From: Sphingobacteriia bacterium
GTDB taxonomy: Bacteria; Pseudomonadota; Alphaproteobacteria; Rickettsiales; 33-17
Assembly: GCA_017304685.1 (NCBI GenBank)
Contig: JAFKLR010000003.1
Coordinates: 1,054,001-1,118,000, forward strand
Length of the DNA: 64,000 bases
Direction of reading: 5' to 3'
Part shown: one piece after another, positions 19,278 through 27,213 of the stretch
How the letters are laid out: each line of letters starts with the position of its first letter
Numbering within the stretch: position 1 is the first letter of the stretch
The notes under the pieces: generated by a model
The model's input: the letters and a program-made list of their open reading frames with translations, nothing else
Databases searched by the model: none
What the model was told of the DNA's origin: nothing
Translations under genes and position numbers: made by a program

Positions 19278-19318
19278 AAAAAATTAGGCCCTAGATTTAA
19301 TTTAGGGCCTAATTTTTT
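19278..19318 (+). terminator. Strong rho-independent terminator after plp
   Basis: A 16-bp perfect stem (13-bp core AAATTAGGCCCTA with TAGGGCCTAATTT, flanked by A/T pairs), a 9-nt loop and an uninterrupted T run. It is the most GC-rich hairpin seen in the window. It lies inside the open frame that precedes the TonB/TolA-like gene, which argues that the gene starts downstream of it. Confidence 0.9.
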
Positions 19319-19364
19319 AAATAATAAATTCTCAATTTTTTTTAATCCTCATGCAAGGATAAAA

Positions 19365-19919
19365 ATTGAGAGATATCACTTTTTTATCTTTTCAACGTTA
19401 TTTCACTTAAGTATTATTGTACCTATTTTCTTTGAATTGTTTCAAAACCAAATTATAATAAAAGAAACTCAGACTGAACAAATTGTATATATAAATTTTG
19501 AACAAAAAACTGAAGTACCTCATGCTAAACATGAAAAAGATTTACATGAAGCACCTAAAACTATTACTAAAAATAAACAAGAACAATATCAGCAAAAAAA
19601 GGAAGTTAAAAAGCTTTCTAAATCCCAAATAAAAGATATGACGAAAAAATATGAAGATAAAATTTCTCATGCAATTGCTGTTGTGCTGGAAAAACATATT
19701 GATGAACATGAAAATCTCCAAGGCGAATTTGTTGTGGAATTAAAAGTGGAAAGAAATGGCATTGTTAAAGGAATGAGGCTGATTCAAGAAACTGATGATG
19801 AAAAAAATAACTATGAATTCTTAGATATTTTAAAGGAACTTGGAAAATTTGACCCTATTCCTAAAGCCTTCCCGGAAATGAGAGAATATAAATTCCACGT
19901 ACCTGTATATATTGAATAA
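19365..19919 (+). CDS. TonB/TolA C-terminal-domain envelope protein, probable ATT start
   Basis: The frame is open from 19248, but that start lies inside plp and the frame runs through the plp terminator. The first sensible start is ATT at 19365, with AAGGA five bases upstream, giving about 184 residues that begin directly before a TM (HFFIFSTLFHLSIIVPIFFE). No ATG exists in frame before residue 78. After the TM come a Lys/Glu/Gln-rich periplasmic linker and a TonB_C-like domain (NLQGEFVVELKVERNGIVKG, then KFDPIPKAFPEMREYKFHVP). TonB/TolA proteins couple inner-membrane energy to the outer membrane. Which of the two this is cannot be told, and no exbB/tolQ is nearby. A terminator follows. Confidence 0.75.
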   Translation: MERYHFFIFSTLFHLSIIVPIFFELFQNQIIIKETQTEQIVYINFEQKTEVPHAKHEKDLHEAPKTITKNKQEQYQQKKEVKKLSKSQIKDMTKKYEDKISHAIAVVLEKHIDEHENLQGEFVVELKVERNGIVKGMRLIQETDDEKNNYEFLDILKELGKFDPIPKAFPEMREYKFHVPVYIE

Positions 19920-19932
19920 AATATGAAAGGAT

Positions 19933-19968
19933 AAAAAGTAGAGTCAATTATTAAACTCTACCTTTTTT
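19933..19968. terminator. Bidirectional terminator between convergent genes
   Basis: AAAAAGTAGAGT pairs with ACTCTACCTTTTT (7-bp core, one mismatch, then A/T pairs; 10-nt loop). A T run serves the plus gene and the A run on the left serves the convergent minus gene, whose stop codon begins at 19972. Confidence 0.7.
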
Positions 19969-19969
19969 A

Positions 19970-20590
19970 TTATTTTGTATAATAATCAAACTCAATATGA
20001 GATGCATATGTATGATTACCAATATCTTGCCCTTCAGGAATATTAATTGTATCTATACATTCCAAAAGTTCTGCTACATCCGCTTTATTAAAATTTGCTG
20101 ACATTTCATAATGCACTTTTGTATATTCACCATCTTCATCTTTTAAATAAATATTTCCAGCACTGGAATTGAAAAATCTTGCAAGTTCAGCATGATTATT
20201 TTCTTTGTCCCTAATAATTATTTCAGTTTCAGATGGCTCTTGCTGAACTGATTTAAAATTAACTGTTAATTTTTCTCCGATATTATCCTTATATTGAATA
20301 GTATTATTACAATAGGAGTAATAACCTGTTATATTTGTTGGGAATGATATATGGTAAAAAGTGGAAACACCTTCTGCCTTTAAGCTATCTTCTGGAATAT
20401 TTCTAACTTCCGTAAGGATTTTTTGAATTAACTCTTCATCACTAATTTTATTAAATTGCTCATTAAGTATTTTATCAGTGATCTTAAACCCCACACCATT
20501 ATGAGTGTATTTTTTATACTCTTCTTGATTTAATGGAATCGAATATTTCCAGGACACTTCTTTATTATCAAATATTATATGGTAACGCAT
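19970..20590 (-). CDS. Unknown soluble protein, 206 aa
   Basis: No family recognised. It has no signal peptide and no TM. The composition is acidic with several beta-like stretches (STFYHISFPTNITGYYSY, GEKLTVNFKSV, TEIIIRD) and a C-terminal segment KADVAELLECIDTINIPEG that looks helical. It is monocistronic: a terminator follows it, and a 229-bp AT-rich region separates it from the divergent host-attachment family gene. A small accessory protein, possibly lineage-specific; nothing more can be said. Confidence 0.65.
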   Translation of the reverse strand: MRYHIIFDNKEVSWKYSIPLNQEEYKKYTHNGVGFKITDKILNEQFNKISDEELIQKILTEVRNIPEDSLKAEGVSTFYHISFPTNITGYYSYCNNTIQYKDNIGEKLTVNFKSVQQEPSETEIIIRDKENNHAELARFFNSSAGNIYLKDEDGEYTKVHYEMSANFNKADVAELLECIDTINIPEGQDIGNHTYASHIEFDYYTK

Positions 20591-20736
20591 AAAAATCTTT
20601 ATTATTAGTTAATTAGTAAAATAATATTAAGTATTATATACTTTATTTTATAATTAACAATTATAAAAAACCTTTGCCTTTCAAGACTTTATTAAAAACA
20701 CCTTTAAACCGAATCGTTAAAGTTTTTTAGTGAATT

Positions 20737-20766
20737 TTGCTTAATAATATAGTAAAATTTTATATT
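20737..20766 (+). promoter_or_regulatory. Candidate promoter of the host-attachment gene
   Basis: TTGCTT (20737-20742) and TATATT (20761-20766), 18 bp apart, lie 54 bp before the ATG at 20820. The ATG itself is preceded by AAGGAGG (20808-20814), among the strongest Shine-Dalgarno sequences in the window. Confidence 0.4.
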
Positions 20767-20819
20767 CCAAGAACTTATCAAATTACCAAAGTTTAATTTA
20801 ACATTAAAAGGAGGAAAGG

Positions 20820-21245
20820 ATGATAGGAATATTAGTGGCTAATTCATCAGATTGTAAATTATATACTTATTCAAAACCTAACCATTTCACCTTACTTAAG
20901 CATCTTACTCATGAAGAAAGTCGTATGAAAATTGTAGATTTAGTGGATGATGATAGAGGAAGACCTGATAAACCGTTTTCAAGTACTAGAGTAACTTATG
21001 AACCTAATACCGACCCTAAAGAAAAAGAGTGGGATAAATTTGCAAAAGAAATTGCTAACTGCATAAAATCTGAGCAAGATAATTTTGATAAAATGATTCT
21101 CATAGCATCTCCGAAATTCGAAGGTATATTAAAACATAAATTAGATAAAAAAATTATTGATAAGGTTAGTAAAACCTTGACTAAAGATCTATTAAACATG
21201 CCTGAACAAGAAATGCTATTATATATAGAAGAACATATAAGTTAA
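20820..21245 (+). CDS. Host attachment protein family (AtsE-like)
   Basis: 141 residues matching the PF10116 family, named for an Agrobacterium protein needed for attachment to plant cells. Recognisable blocks are ILVANSSDCKLYTYSK at the start, LTHEESRMKIVDLVDDDRGR, then FAKEIANCIKSEQDNFDKMI, LIASPKFEGILKHKL, and the tail KTLTKDLLNMPEQEMLLYI. The fold resembles eRF1 domain 1 or baeRF proteins, so a ribosome- or RNA-related role is also conceivable. The true molecular function of the family is unsettled. No signal peptide is present. A near-perfect AAGGAGG suggests strong translation, and a 13-bp perfect hairpin terminator follows. Confidence 0.82.
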   Translation: MIGILVANSSDCKLYTYSKPNHFTLLKHLTHEESRMKIVDLVDDDRGRPDKPFSSTRVTYEPNTDPKEKEWDKFAKEIANCIKSEQDNFDKMILIASPKFEGILKHKLDKKIIDKVSKTLTKDLLNMPEQEMLLYIEEHIS

Positions 21246-21259
21246 TATTAGAAAAGATC

Positions 21260-21296
21260 AAATTAATCAGTTCTTAAACTGATTAATTTAATTTTT
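21260..21296. terminator. Perfect 13-bp terminator hairpin
   Basis: AAATTAATCAGTT pairs perfectly with AACTGATTAATTT across a 4-nt CTTA loop, followed by AATTTTTA. On the minus strand it is followed by TGATCTTTTC, so it may also stop transcription from the convergent large membrane-protein gene. Confidence 0.8.
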
Positions 21297-21353
21297 ATTA
21301 TATTTAAATTGCTACAACTTATGGAACTTGCGCTTGAGGTTGATGAGGTTGCT

Positions 21354-23306
21354 CTATTTGCTCTCTATTTGACTCACATTCAAAGGCATCAACAAATCTA
21401 AATTATTATGGCGAGCATCTCTAAGCCCAAATAGAGAATTATTATTGGGCAAATATTCATATGCGATATTTTCCCTATTAGCTAAATTATCGTAATAAAC
21501 ACTTACAGTATTAAGAATTCTAGATTCTCTATCATTATTTCCTTCTTCGTTCCCCGTCAATTTATTACAAACCTTTTTAATTGCCGAAATAATTAATGAT
21601 GGTGCTACTGCATAAAAAGCAAAAGTAAAATAATTTGATTTACCAAACACTTTAATATTTCCAATTAAATTTGCAGATCCTAAGCGATTGGAAAATCTAA
21701 ATGGATCAATAATACTTCTAAAAAAGTCTGAAAAACTAACAAAATTAAAAGGATTAATAAACGCGAAAGGCTTTATAATCTTACCAGTTAATAATTCTTT
21801 CATACAATTAACATAATTCTTAGGGCCACCAAGGAACTTAGATAGGGTGTGTATATCAAAAAATATTCCACCATAGTAATTTAATGGCAACACAATAGCT
21901 TGGGTAACTGGAAAATAATATGAAATTGCTATTAACGGTATATTTAATAATGTACTGATACCAAAAACTTTTAATTCCCTCATTTTGCTTGCCCTATGTA
22001 TTTTAGAAAATGTAAATACCTCATATGCAGTTTGTAGGAAAATTATGGATGGCACAGGAAACCTTAGAAATGATCGACTTTGCCCTGTGAATAATTTCAA
22101 ACTATTAATTAAAAGCGATTTAATTACTAAACTAGAATATCTAAAGTTTTTTATATATTTACTTCTATTAGACGCTACTAAAAATAAAATCGAATGAAGC
22201 GTTGTAACTTCAGCGATTCCCGTTTCAAATAATGATTTTATTCTGAATTGACCATGCTTAACTGGAAGTAAAAGTATAAAATAAGGCTTTACAATTTTTT
22301 TAAAATTCTCTTTGTTCCTTGTTTTTACCCATTTACCAAAATTGTAAAGCGATTGGATAGGCATTGCAATCGCCAAAATTGACATTCTTAAAATTACAGG
22401 AAATATTTTTAAAATATTGACGAAAAAGAAGAAGTATTTTACAATATGTGAGATTCTTTCAATTCCATTTTCTAATTTCTTAATTCCTCTAGCAAGCTTC
22501 GTATTATCAATATATTTTAATATTGGAATAATTTCATCAACTTTTCTTTGAAATAATTCTGTATTTCTAATAATTCTTTCTTGCTCACGCGGATCTTGAA
22601 TTTGAGGTTGTTGCAGGTTAACCACTTGCTGCCATACAGCTTGTGACCACTCTCTTTGAGCTGCTCTTCCTGCCTGATTAAAATCTAGTTCATTTTTATC
22701 TTTTAATTTTTCTAGGTTTGATAATATTTTACTTTTATTCCACCCTAAATTATCCTGCATTTCTTTTAAAAGCTTTTTATTAGGTGTTACTAAATCTATA
22801 AAAATTTGATGCGGGGGGTCAGTAAAATTTTTATCTTTATCAAATAATTTATCAATATTTTCTTGCTGAGATAATTCATAAAAATTTTGTTGATTGCCAA
22901 AGTTTTTAAAAGAAGCATAGTGGTTAATTAAACATATTTCTAAAAAATCTATGACCCATTTACGGCAATGACTAAAGTTAATATCTACTACTTCTTCATT
23001 TTTATTGAATCTAAATCTTTTATTAAAATTAGTATATTTATCTGGAGAAATCAGTATTTCAAAAAATGTATCTTTATCGTCATTAGTTAATTCACTTAAA
23101 TCAATTTCGCCGCTTCTTTCTATCTTATTCAATTTATTAATTAAGTTTTTAGCATATTTCTCAAAATTTTCATAAGAATCAAAAGAATTTACTGGAAAGT
23201 ATTCAAGAGTTAAAAATAATTCCAAATAGTTTTTTGCAACTAACATTTCATTATGTTCATCTGGATTATTTCTATAATTTTCAAAAACATAATATTTTTC
23301 TTGCAT
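21354..23306 (-). CDS. Large unknown protein with central membrane segments
   Basis: 650 residues from ATG 23306. An upstream in-frame ATG at 23348 is rejected because the promoter's -10 box lies downstream of it. The first 290 residues are soluble and charged, with a Gln-rich stretch near residues 232-252. From about residue 295 to 590 there are several hydrophobic segments (YFFFFVNILKIFPVILRMSI, STLLNIPLIAISYYFPVTQA, SNYFTFAFYAVAPSLIISAI), giving an estimated 5-7 membrane passes or hairpins. No family recognised. The gene ends beside a tandem 11-bp repeat, and an alternative frame continues with a Gln/Pro-rich tail. Possibly a lineage-specific membrane or secreted membrane-active protein. 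Confidence 0.7.
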   Translation of the reverse strand: MQEKYYVFENYRNNPDEHNEMLVAKNYLELFLTLEYFPVNSFDSYENFEKYAKNLINKLNKIERSGEIDLSELTNDDKDTFFEILISPDKYTNFNKRFRFNKNEEVVDINFSHCRKWVIDFLEICLINHYASFKNFGNQQNFYELSQQENIDKLFDKDKNFTDPPHQIFIDLVTPNKKLLKEMQDNLGWNKSKILSNLEKLKDKNELDFNQAGRAAQREWSQAVWQQVVNLQQPQIQDPREQERIIRNTELFQRKVDEIIPILKYIDNTKLARGIKKLENGIERISHIVKYFFFFVNILKIFPVILRMSILAIAMPIQSLYNFGKWVKTRNKENFKKIVKPYFILLLPVKHGQFRIKSLFETGIAEVTTLHSILFLVASNRSKYIKNFRYSSLVIKSLLINSLKLFTGQSRSFLRFPVPSIIFLQTAYEVFTFSKIHRASKMRELKVFGISTLLNIPLIAISYYFPVTQAIVLPLNYYGGIFFDIHTLSKFLGGPKNYVNCMKELLTGKIIKPFAFINPFNFVSFSDFFRSIIDPFRFSNRLGSANLIGNIKVFGKSNYFTFAFYAVAPSLIISAIKKVCNKLTGNEEGNNDRESRILNTVSVYYDNLANRENIAYEYLPNNNSLFGLRDARHNNLDLLMPLNVSQIESK

Positions 23307-23339
23307 AAAAATTCTACTTTTATATTTTAAGTTGAAATT

Positions 23340-23368
23340 GTTATACATTTAATATTATTAATTGTCAA
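23340..23368 (-). promoter_or_regulatory. Near-consensus promoter that fixes the 23306 start
   Basis: Read on the minus strand: TTGACA (23368-23363), exactly 17 bp, TATAAC (23345-23340). Transcription should begin near 23333, downstream of the first in-frame ATG (23348). Translation must therefore start at ATG 23306. Confidence 0.7.
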
Positions 23369-23516
23369 AATAATCTTTACTTTTTGTTAACTTATGTCAT
23401 GCTTACTTTATGGAATATATAAAGTACCCTAAGATTTATCTAAGCAAATTTAAAACATATCTTTTGCATTTATGATAATTTTCTATATTTTATAATAAAA
23501 ACAAAGTGGATGTAGA

Positions 23517-24857
23517 ATGCAAAACGATAACCTGATTAATTTCCTTGTCGATCTTAATAATTTAGCTACAAGCAAGGGTGCAAGCAGCGCGGATAGTATT
23601 ATTGTTGACGATACCGCAGAACAAATTTCTGTCAGAAATGGTAAAGTTGATCAAGCTGAATATTCCAGGAATCAAACCTGTGCTTTAAGAGTGTTTGTGG
23701 GTAAAAAACATGCCATGGTCTCAACAAGTGATTTTGATAAAACAAGCATGGACACTTTAGTAGAAAGAGCTATAAGCATGGCTAAGGAAGCTCCGGAAGA
23801 TAATTTTAGTCGCATTGCTGAATCTCATGAAATAACTAAAATTAATCATGAATTAGAACTGTTTGATGACACAAAAATCAGCCAAGAAAAAATGAAGGAA
23901 CTAGCCTTAAGAGCTGAAAATTCTGCTTATGAAATTGAAGGTGTTACAAATAGTGATGGTGCAAATTTTTCTCAAAATAAATCATATTTTGCTCTTGCAA
24001 CAACTAATGGATTTGTTAAAAGTTCAGCTTCAAGCAATTTTGCTATCAGTTGTTCAGTTGTTGCTGGCAAAGATCAGGCAATGGAAACCGATTATGACTT
24101 TTCAAGTAAAAGATTTTTCACTGATTTAAGCCAACCTGAGAAAATTGGTCAAACTGCAGGCATTCGTGCGTTAACAAAACTTAACCCTAAAAAAATCCAA
24201 ACCTTTGAAGGGCCAGTTTTATTTCCAAATAGATTTGCTTCGTCACTAATAAGCCAATTTGCAGGTAGTATTAATGGGGCTACTATTGCAAGGGGGACAA
24301 GTTTCCTTAAAAATGAATTTAATAAACAAATTTTTGACTCTAATATTAATATTTATGATGACCCTCTTATTAAACGTGGTGTAGTTTCCAGAAGCTTTGA
24401 TGCTGAAGGATTAGAATGTAGAAAAACTACAATTGTTGAAAGAGGAGTTTTAAAGTCTTGGTTATTAGATATTAGATCTGCTAATCAATTAGGTTTAGCT
24501 TCTACTGCTCATGCAAGTCGTGGAATTAGTACAAACCCTTATCCTACAAATAGTAATTTTTATTTGGAACCAAGTAAAACAACAATTGATGAGTTAGTGG
24601 CAGGTATTAAAAAGGGTATTATAATTACCGGATTATTTGGCGGTGGTGTAAATATACTTACTGGAAATTTTAGCCAAGGTGCTTCGGGTCTCTATGTTGA
24701 AAATGGTGAAATCATGTTCCCTGTTAGCGAATTTACAATTGCCTCGAATTTAAAAGATATGTTTAAGTCCATGCAAATCGCAAATGACCTTGAAATGAAA
24801 TATGCAATTAATTCACCTTCAGTGTTAATTGAAAAAATGACTATAGCTGGAACTTAA
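23517..24857 (+). CDS. pmbA: PmbA/TldE metalloprotease subunit
   Basis: 446 residues, the usual size of PmbA (TldE). It forms a heterodimer with TldD; together they degrade unfolded peptides, such as the CcdA antitoxin or microcin leader in E. coli. Recognisable regions are IIVDDTAEQISVRNGKVDQA near the start, the middle segment with DGANFSQNKSYFALATTNGF, and the C-terminal half with FDAEGLECRKTTIVERGVL, GLFGGGVNILTGNFSQGASG and VENGEIMFPVSEFTIASNL. PmbA lacks the TldD zinc motif HExxxH, and none is seen here, as expected. A perfect TATAAT lies at 23491-23496, with no good -35 box. It starts an operon-like run with the ABC exporter (6-bp gap). Confidence 0.93.
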   Translation: MQNDNLINFLVDLNNLATSKGASSADSIIVDDTAEQISVRNGKVDQAEYSRNQTCALRVFVGKKHAMVSTSDFDKTSMDTLVERAISMAKEAPEDNFSRIAESHEITKINHELELFDDTKISQEKMKELALRAENSAYEIEGVTNSDGANFSQNKSYFALATTNGFVKSSASSNFAISCSVVAGKDQAMETDYDFSSKRFFTDLSQPEKIGQTAGIRALTKLNPKKIQTFEGPVLFPNRFASSLISQFAGSINGATIARGTSFLKNEFNKQIFDSNINIYDDPLIKRGVVSRSFDAEGLECRKTTIVERGVLKSWLLDIRSANQLGLASTAHASRGISTNPYPTNSNFYLEPSKTTIDELVAGIKKGIIITGLFGGGVNILTGNFSQGASGLYVENGEIMFPVSEFTIASNLKDMFKSMQIANDLEMKYAINSPSVLIEKMTIAGT

Positions 24858-24863
24858 GAACAA

Positions 24864-26606
24864 ATGGAATTCTCCAACCTACACCTTTTAAAAATGCTTT
24901 TTGGCAAATATATTTTTAAATATAAAAGAAATATTATTCTTGCCATAATTGCTATGGTTATTGTAGCTGCAGGTAATGGCGCTAATGCATATATGATTCG
25001 CCCAATGCTAGATCATATTTTTATTAGTAAAAATCCGAGCATGCTATACTCAATAACTTTTATTGTATTTGGTATTTCTGTATCTAAAGGGTTGGCAGCT
25101 TATTTCCAGAGTTTTTTAATGAAAACTTTGGGGCAAAAAATTATAACTGACATGCAGGTCGATTTATACAGGCATTTAATATATTCTGATTTAGCGCTTA
25201 TTAATAGCTTTTCTACAGGAAAATTAATTTCAAGATTTACTATTGATATTAATACAATGCGTTCATCTGTATCAGTAATTTTAACTGGTATCGCTAGAGA
25301 CTTTTTATCAATAGTATTTTTAATTGGAGTAATGTTTTACCAAAATTGGTTCTTATCATTAATTGCTTTTACAGTGTTTCCGTTATTAATTTATCCAGTT
25401 TTAAGACTTGGTAAAAGAATGCGTAAAATAGCTATTAGAACTCAAGAAGAGTTAGGAACTTATACAGTACAACTTGATGAAACATTTAAGAATATTAGAA
25501 TAATAAAATCTTATGCTAATGAAGAATACGAAATTTCAAAAGCTAAAGGGATTATTGATTCTATATTAAATTTATTTATTAAAGCTGCACGTACTGAATC
25601 ACTCTCTTCACCAATTATGGAATCAATAAGTGGGATCGCAATCGCACTTGTTATTTGGTACGGAGGTTTGGAAGTCATAAATGGAACTACAACAGCAGGA
25701 AGCTTCTTCTCATTTATAGCTGCTTTAATTATGGCTTATAAACCTATTAAAACTCTTACTGATTTAAACACTAACTTACAAGAAGGTTTAGCAGCTTCAA
25801 AACGTTTCTTTACTCTTCTTAATACTAAACCAACCATCACTTCTTTACCTACAGCTCATAAATTAGAAGTACTAAACGGTAATATTGAAATTAAAAACAT
25901 TACATTTGATTACCCGAATGGCAAAAATATTTTAAATAATTTCAGCTTAAACATTCCTGCAGGAAAAACTGTAGCACTAGTTGGTGAATCAGGAAGTGGT
26001 AAATCAACTATTATAAATTTATTACTTAGACTATATGATTGTAATAGTGGTGAAATTTTAATTGATAACCAGGAAATTAAAGACGTTACTTTAAAATCAC
26101 TTAGAGATAATATATCTATTGTAACTCAAGAAGTTGCTATTTTTGATGATACAATTATTAATAATATAGCTTATGGTAGATTTAATGCTTCAGAAGAAGA
26201 AATAATTGAAGCAAGTAAAGCAGCTGCAGCTAGTGTTTTTATTGAACATTTACCACATAAATATCAAGAATTAGTTGGTCATTCTGGCATTAAACTTTCA
26301 GGTGGCCAAAGACAAAGAATTGCAATTGCAAGAGCAATTCTTAAAAATGCCCCAATAATGATTCTTGATGAAGCAACTTCAAGCCTCGATAACATTACTG
26401 AAGCCCAAATAACCGAAAATCTTAAAGCTATTAGAAAAGGTAAAACTACTATTATTGTAGCTCATAGACTTTCAACTATAATTAATGCTGATGTTATTTT
26501 TGTAATGAAAAATGGTAATGTTATTGAAAGTGGTACTCATGAAGCACTTATAAATAAAAGTACTTATTATAAAAAACTTTATACTCAAGCAAGTGAAAAT
26601 GAATAG
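24864..26606 (+). CDS. msbA: MsbA-type ABC exporter (fused TMD-NBD)
   Basis: 580 residues: six membrane helices in residues 15-310, then one nucleotide-binding domain. Walker A is GESGSGKST, the Q-loop region reads ISIVTQEVAIFDDTI, the signature is LSGGQRQRIAIARAI, Walker B is IMILDEATSSLD, and the H-loop lies in IIVAHRLSTI. It acts as a homodimer. MsbA flips lipid A core, but the same architecture also serves drug, peptide and lipid export, so the symbol is provisional. It follows pmbA by 6 bp and its stop overlaps the sdhE start (ATG at 26599 inside the last codons), which points to co-translation. Confidence 0.9.
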   Translation: MEFSNLHLLKMLFGKYIFKYKRNIILAIIAMVIVAAGNGANAYMIRPMLDHIFISKNPSMLYSITFIVFGISVSKGLAAYFQSFLMKTLGQKIITDMQVDLYRHLIYSDLALINSFSTGKLISRFTIDINTMRSSVSVILTGIARDFLSIVFLIGVMFYQNWFLSLIAFTVFPLLIYPVLRLGKRMRKIAIRTQEELGTYTVQLDETFKNIRIIKSYANEEYEISKAKGIIDSILNLFIKAARTESLSSPIMESISGIAIALVIWYGGLEVINGTTTAGSFFSFIAALIMAYKPIKTLTDLNTNLQEGLAASKRFFTLLNTKPTITSLPTAHKLEVLNGNIEIKNITFDYPNGKNILNNFSLNIPAGKTVALVGESGSGKSTIINLLLRLYDCNSGEILIDNQEIKDVTLKSLRDNISIVTQEVAIFDDTIINNIAYGRFNASEEEIIEASKAAAASVFIEHLPHKYQELVGHSGIKLSGGQRQRIAIARAILKNAPIMILDEATSSLDNITEAQITENLKAIRKGKTTIIVAHRLSTIINADVIFVMKNGNVIESGTHEALINKSTYYKKLYTQASENE

Positions 26607-26868
26607 AGATATATTTGAAGACAAAGTTTTATTTTTGAAAAGATTACATTACTTAAGCGTTCATCGTGGTTCTAAGGAATCAGATTTTGTATTAACAAAA
26701 TTTGCAAATACTGAACTTCCTCATTTAAACGATAGTGAACTTAAAATATATTACGATTTTTTAAACGAAGACGATAACGATATTATGAATTGGGTAATGA
26801 AAAAAATTACCTATCCTATGCAATATAATTTTATCATGCAAAAAATATATTCACTTTTAGATTTATAA
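26599..26868 (+). CDS. sdhE: SdhE/SDHAF2-type FAD assembly factor
   Basis: 89 residues from ATG 26599; a GTG two codons earlier is also open. The family motif RGxxExD is visible as HRGSKESDFVLTKFA (residues about 19-33), followed by the helical LNDSELKIYYDFLNEDDNDI segment and NWVMKKI. SdhE promotes covalent attachment of FAD to the succinate dehydrogenase flavoprotein SdhA, and to fumarate reductase. It overlaps the end of the ABC exporter by 8 bp (ATGAATAG) and is followed by a TfoX-domain gene after 2 bp, so all four genes from pmbA read as one operon. Confidence 0.9.
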   Translation: MNRDIFEDKVLFLKRLHYLSVHRGSKESDFVLTKFANTELPHLNDSELKIYYDFLNEDDNDIMNWVMKKITYPMQYNFIMQKIYSLLDL

Positions 26869-26870
26869 AA

Positions 26871-27203
26871 ATGAATAGTAAGGAATACGTAAACTATATT
26901 ATTGAACTACTTTCACCTTTTGGAAGTATTACCGCTCGTGCTATGTTTGGCGGCCATAGTATTTATAAAAATAGCGTAATAATTGGTTTAATTATAGATG
27001 ATGAGCTATATTTTAAAACTAATTTAACTACTGAAAAGAATTATGAAAAATATGATTCAGAACCTTTTACTTATGATGGCAAAGATAAGAAAGTAAAAAT
27101 GCCTTATTGGAAAGTGCCAATTGAAATAATGGAAGATCAGGATTTATTACAAATCTGGCTTGATAAAGCTTATGAAGTTTCAATTAATTCCAAAAAGAAA
27201 TAA
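26871..27203 (+). CDS. TfoX N-terminal domain protein
   Basis: 110 residues forming one TfoX_N domain: YIIELLSPFGSITARAMFGG, then HSIYKNSVIIGLIIDDELYF, EPFTYDGKDKKVKMPYW and a C-terminal helix. The AMFGG motif and the length match stand-alone TfoX_N proteins. The full-length TfoX/Sxy regulator of competence has a second, C-terminal domain that is absent here. The role of single-domain members is unclear. It starts 2 bp after sdhE, at the end of the pmbA operon, and meets the last virB6 gene tail to tail with only 10 bp between stop codons. Confidence 0.88.
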   Translation: MNSKEYVNYIIELLSPFGSITARAMFGGHSIYKNSVIIGLIIDDELYFKTNLTTEKNYEKYDSEPFTYDGKDKKVKMPYWKVPIEIMEDQDLLQIWLDKAYEVSINSKKK

Positions 27204-27213
27204 CTTCATTGTT

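Noticed and set aside
19248-19364. N-terminal extension of the TonB/TolA-like frame
   Set aside because: It overlaps the plp coding region and runs through the plp terminator hairpin; the peptide is low complexity and unlike the family.
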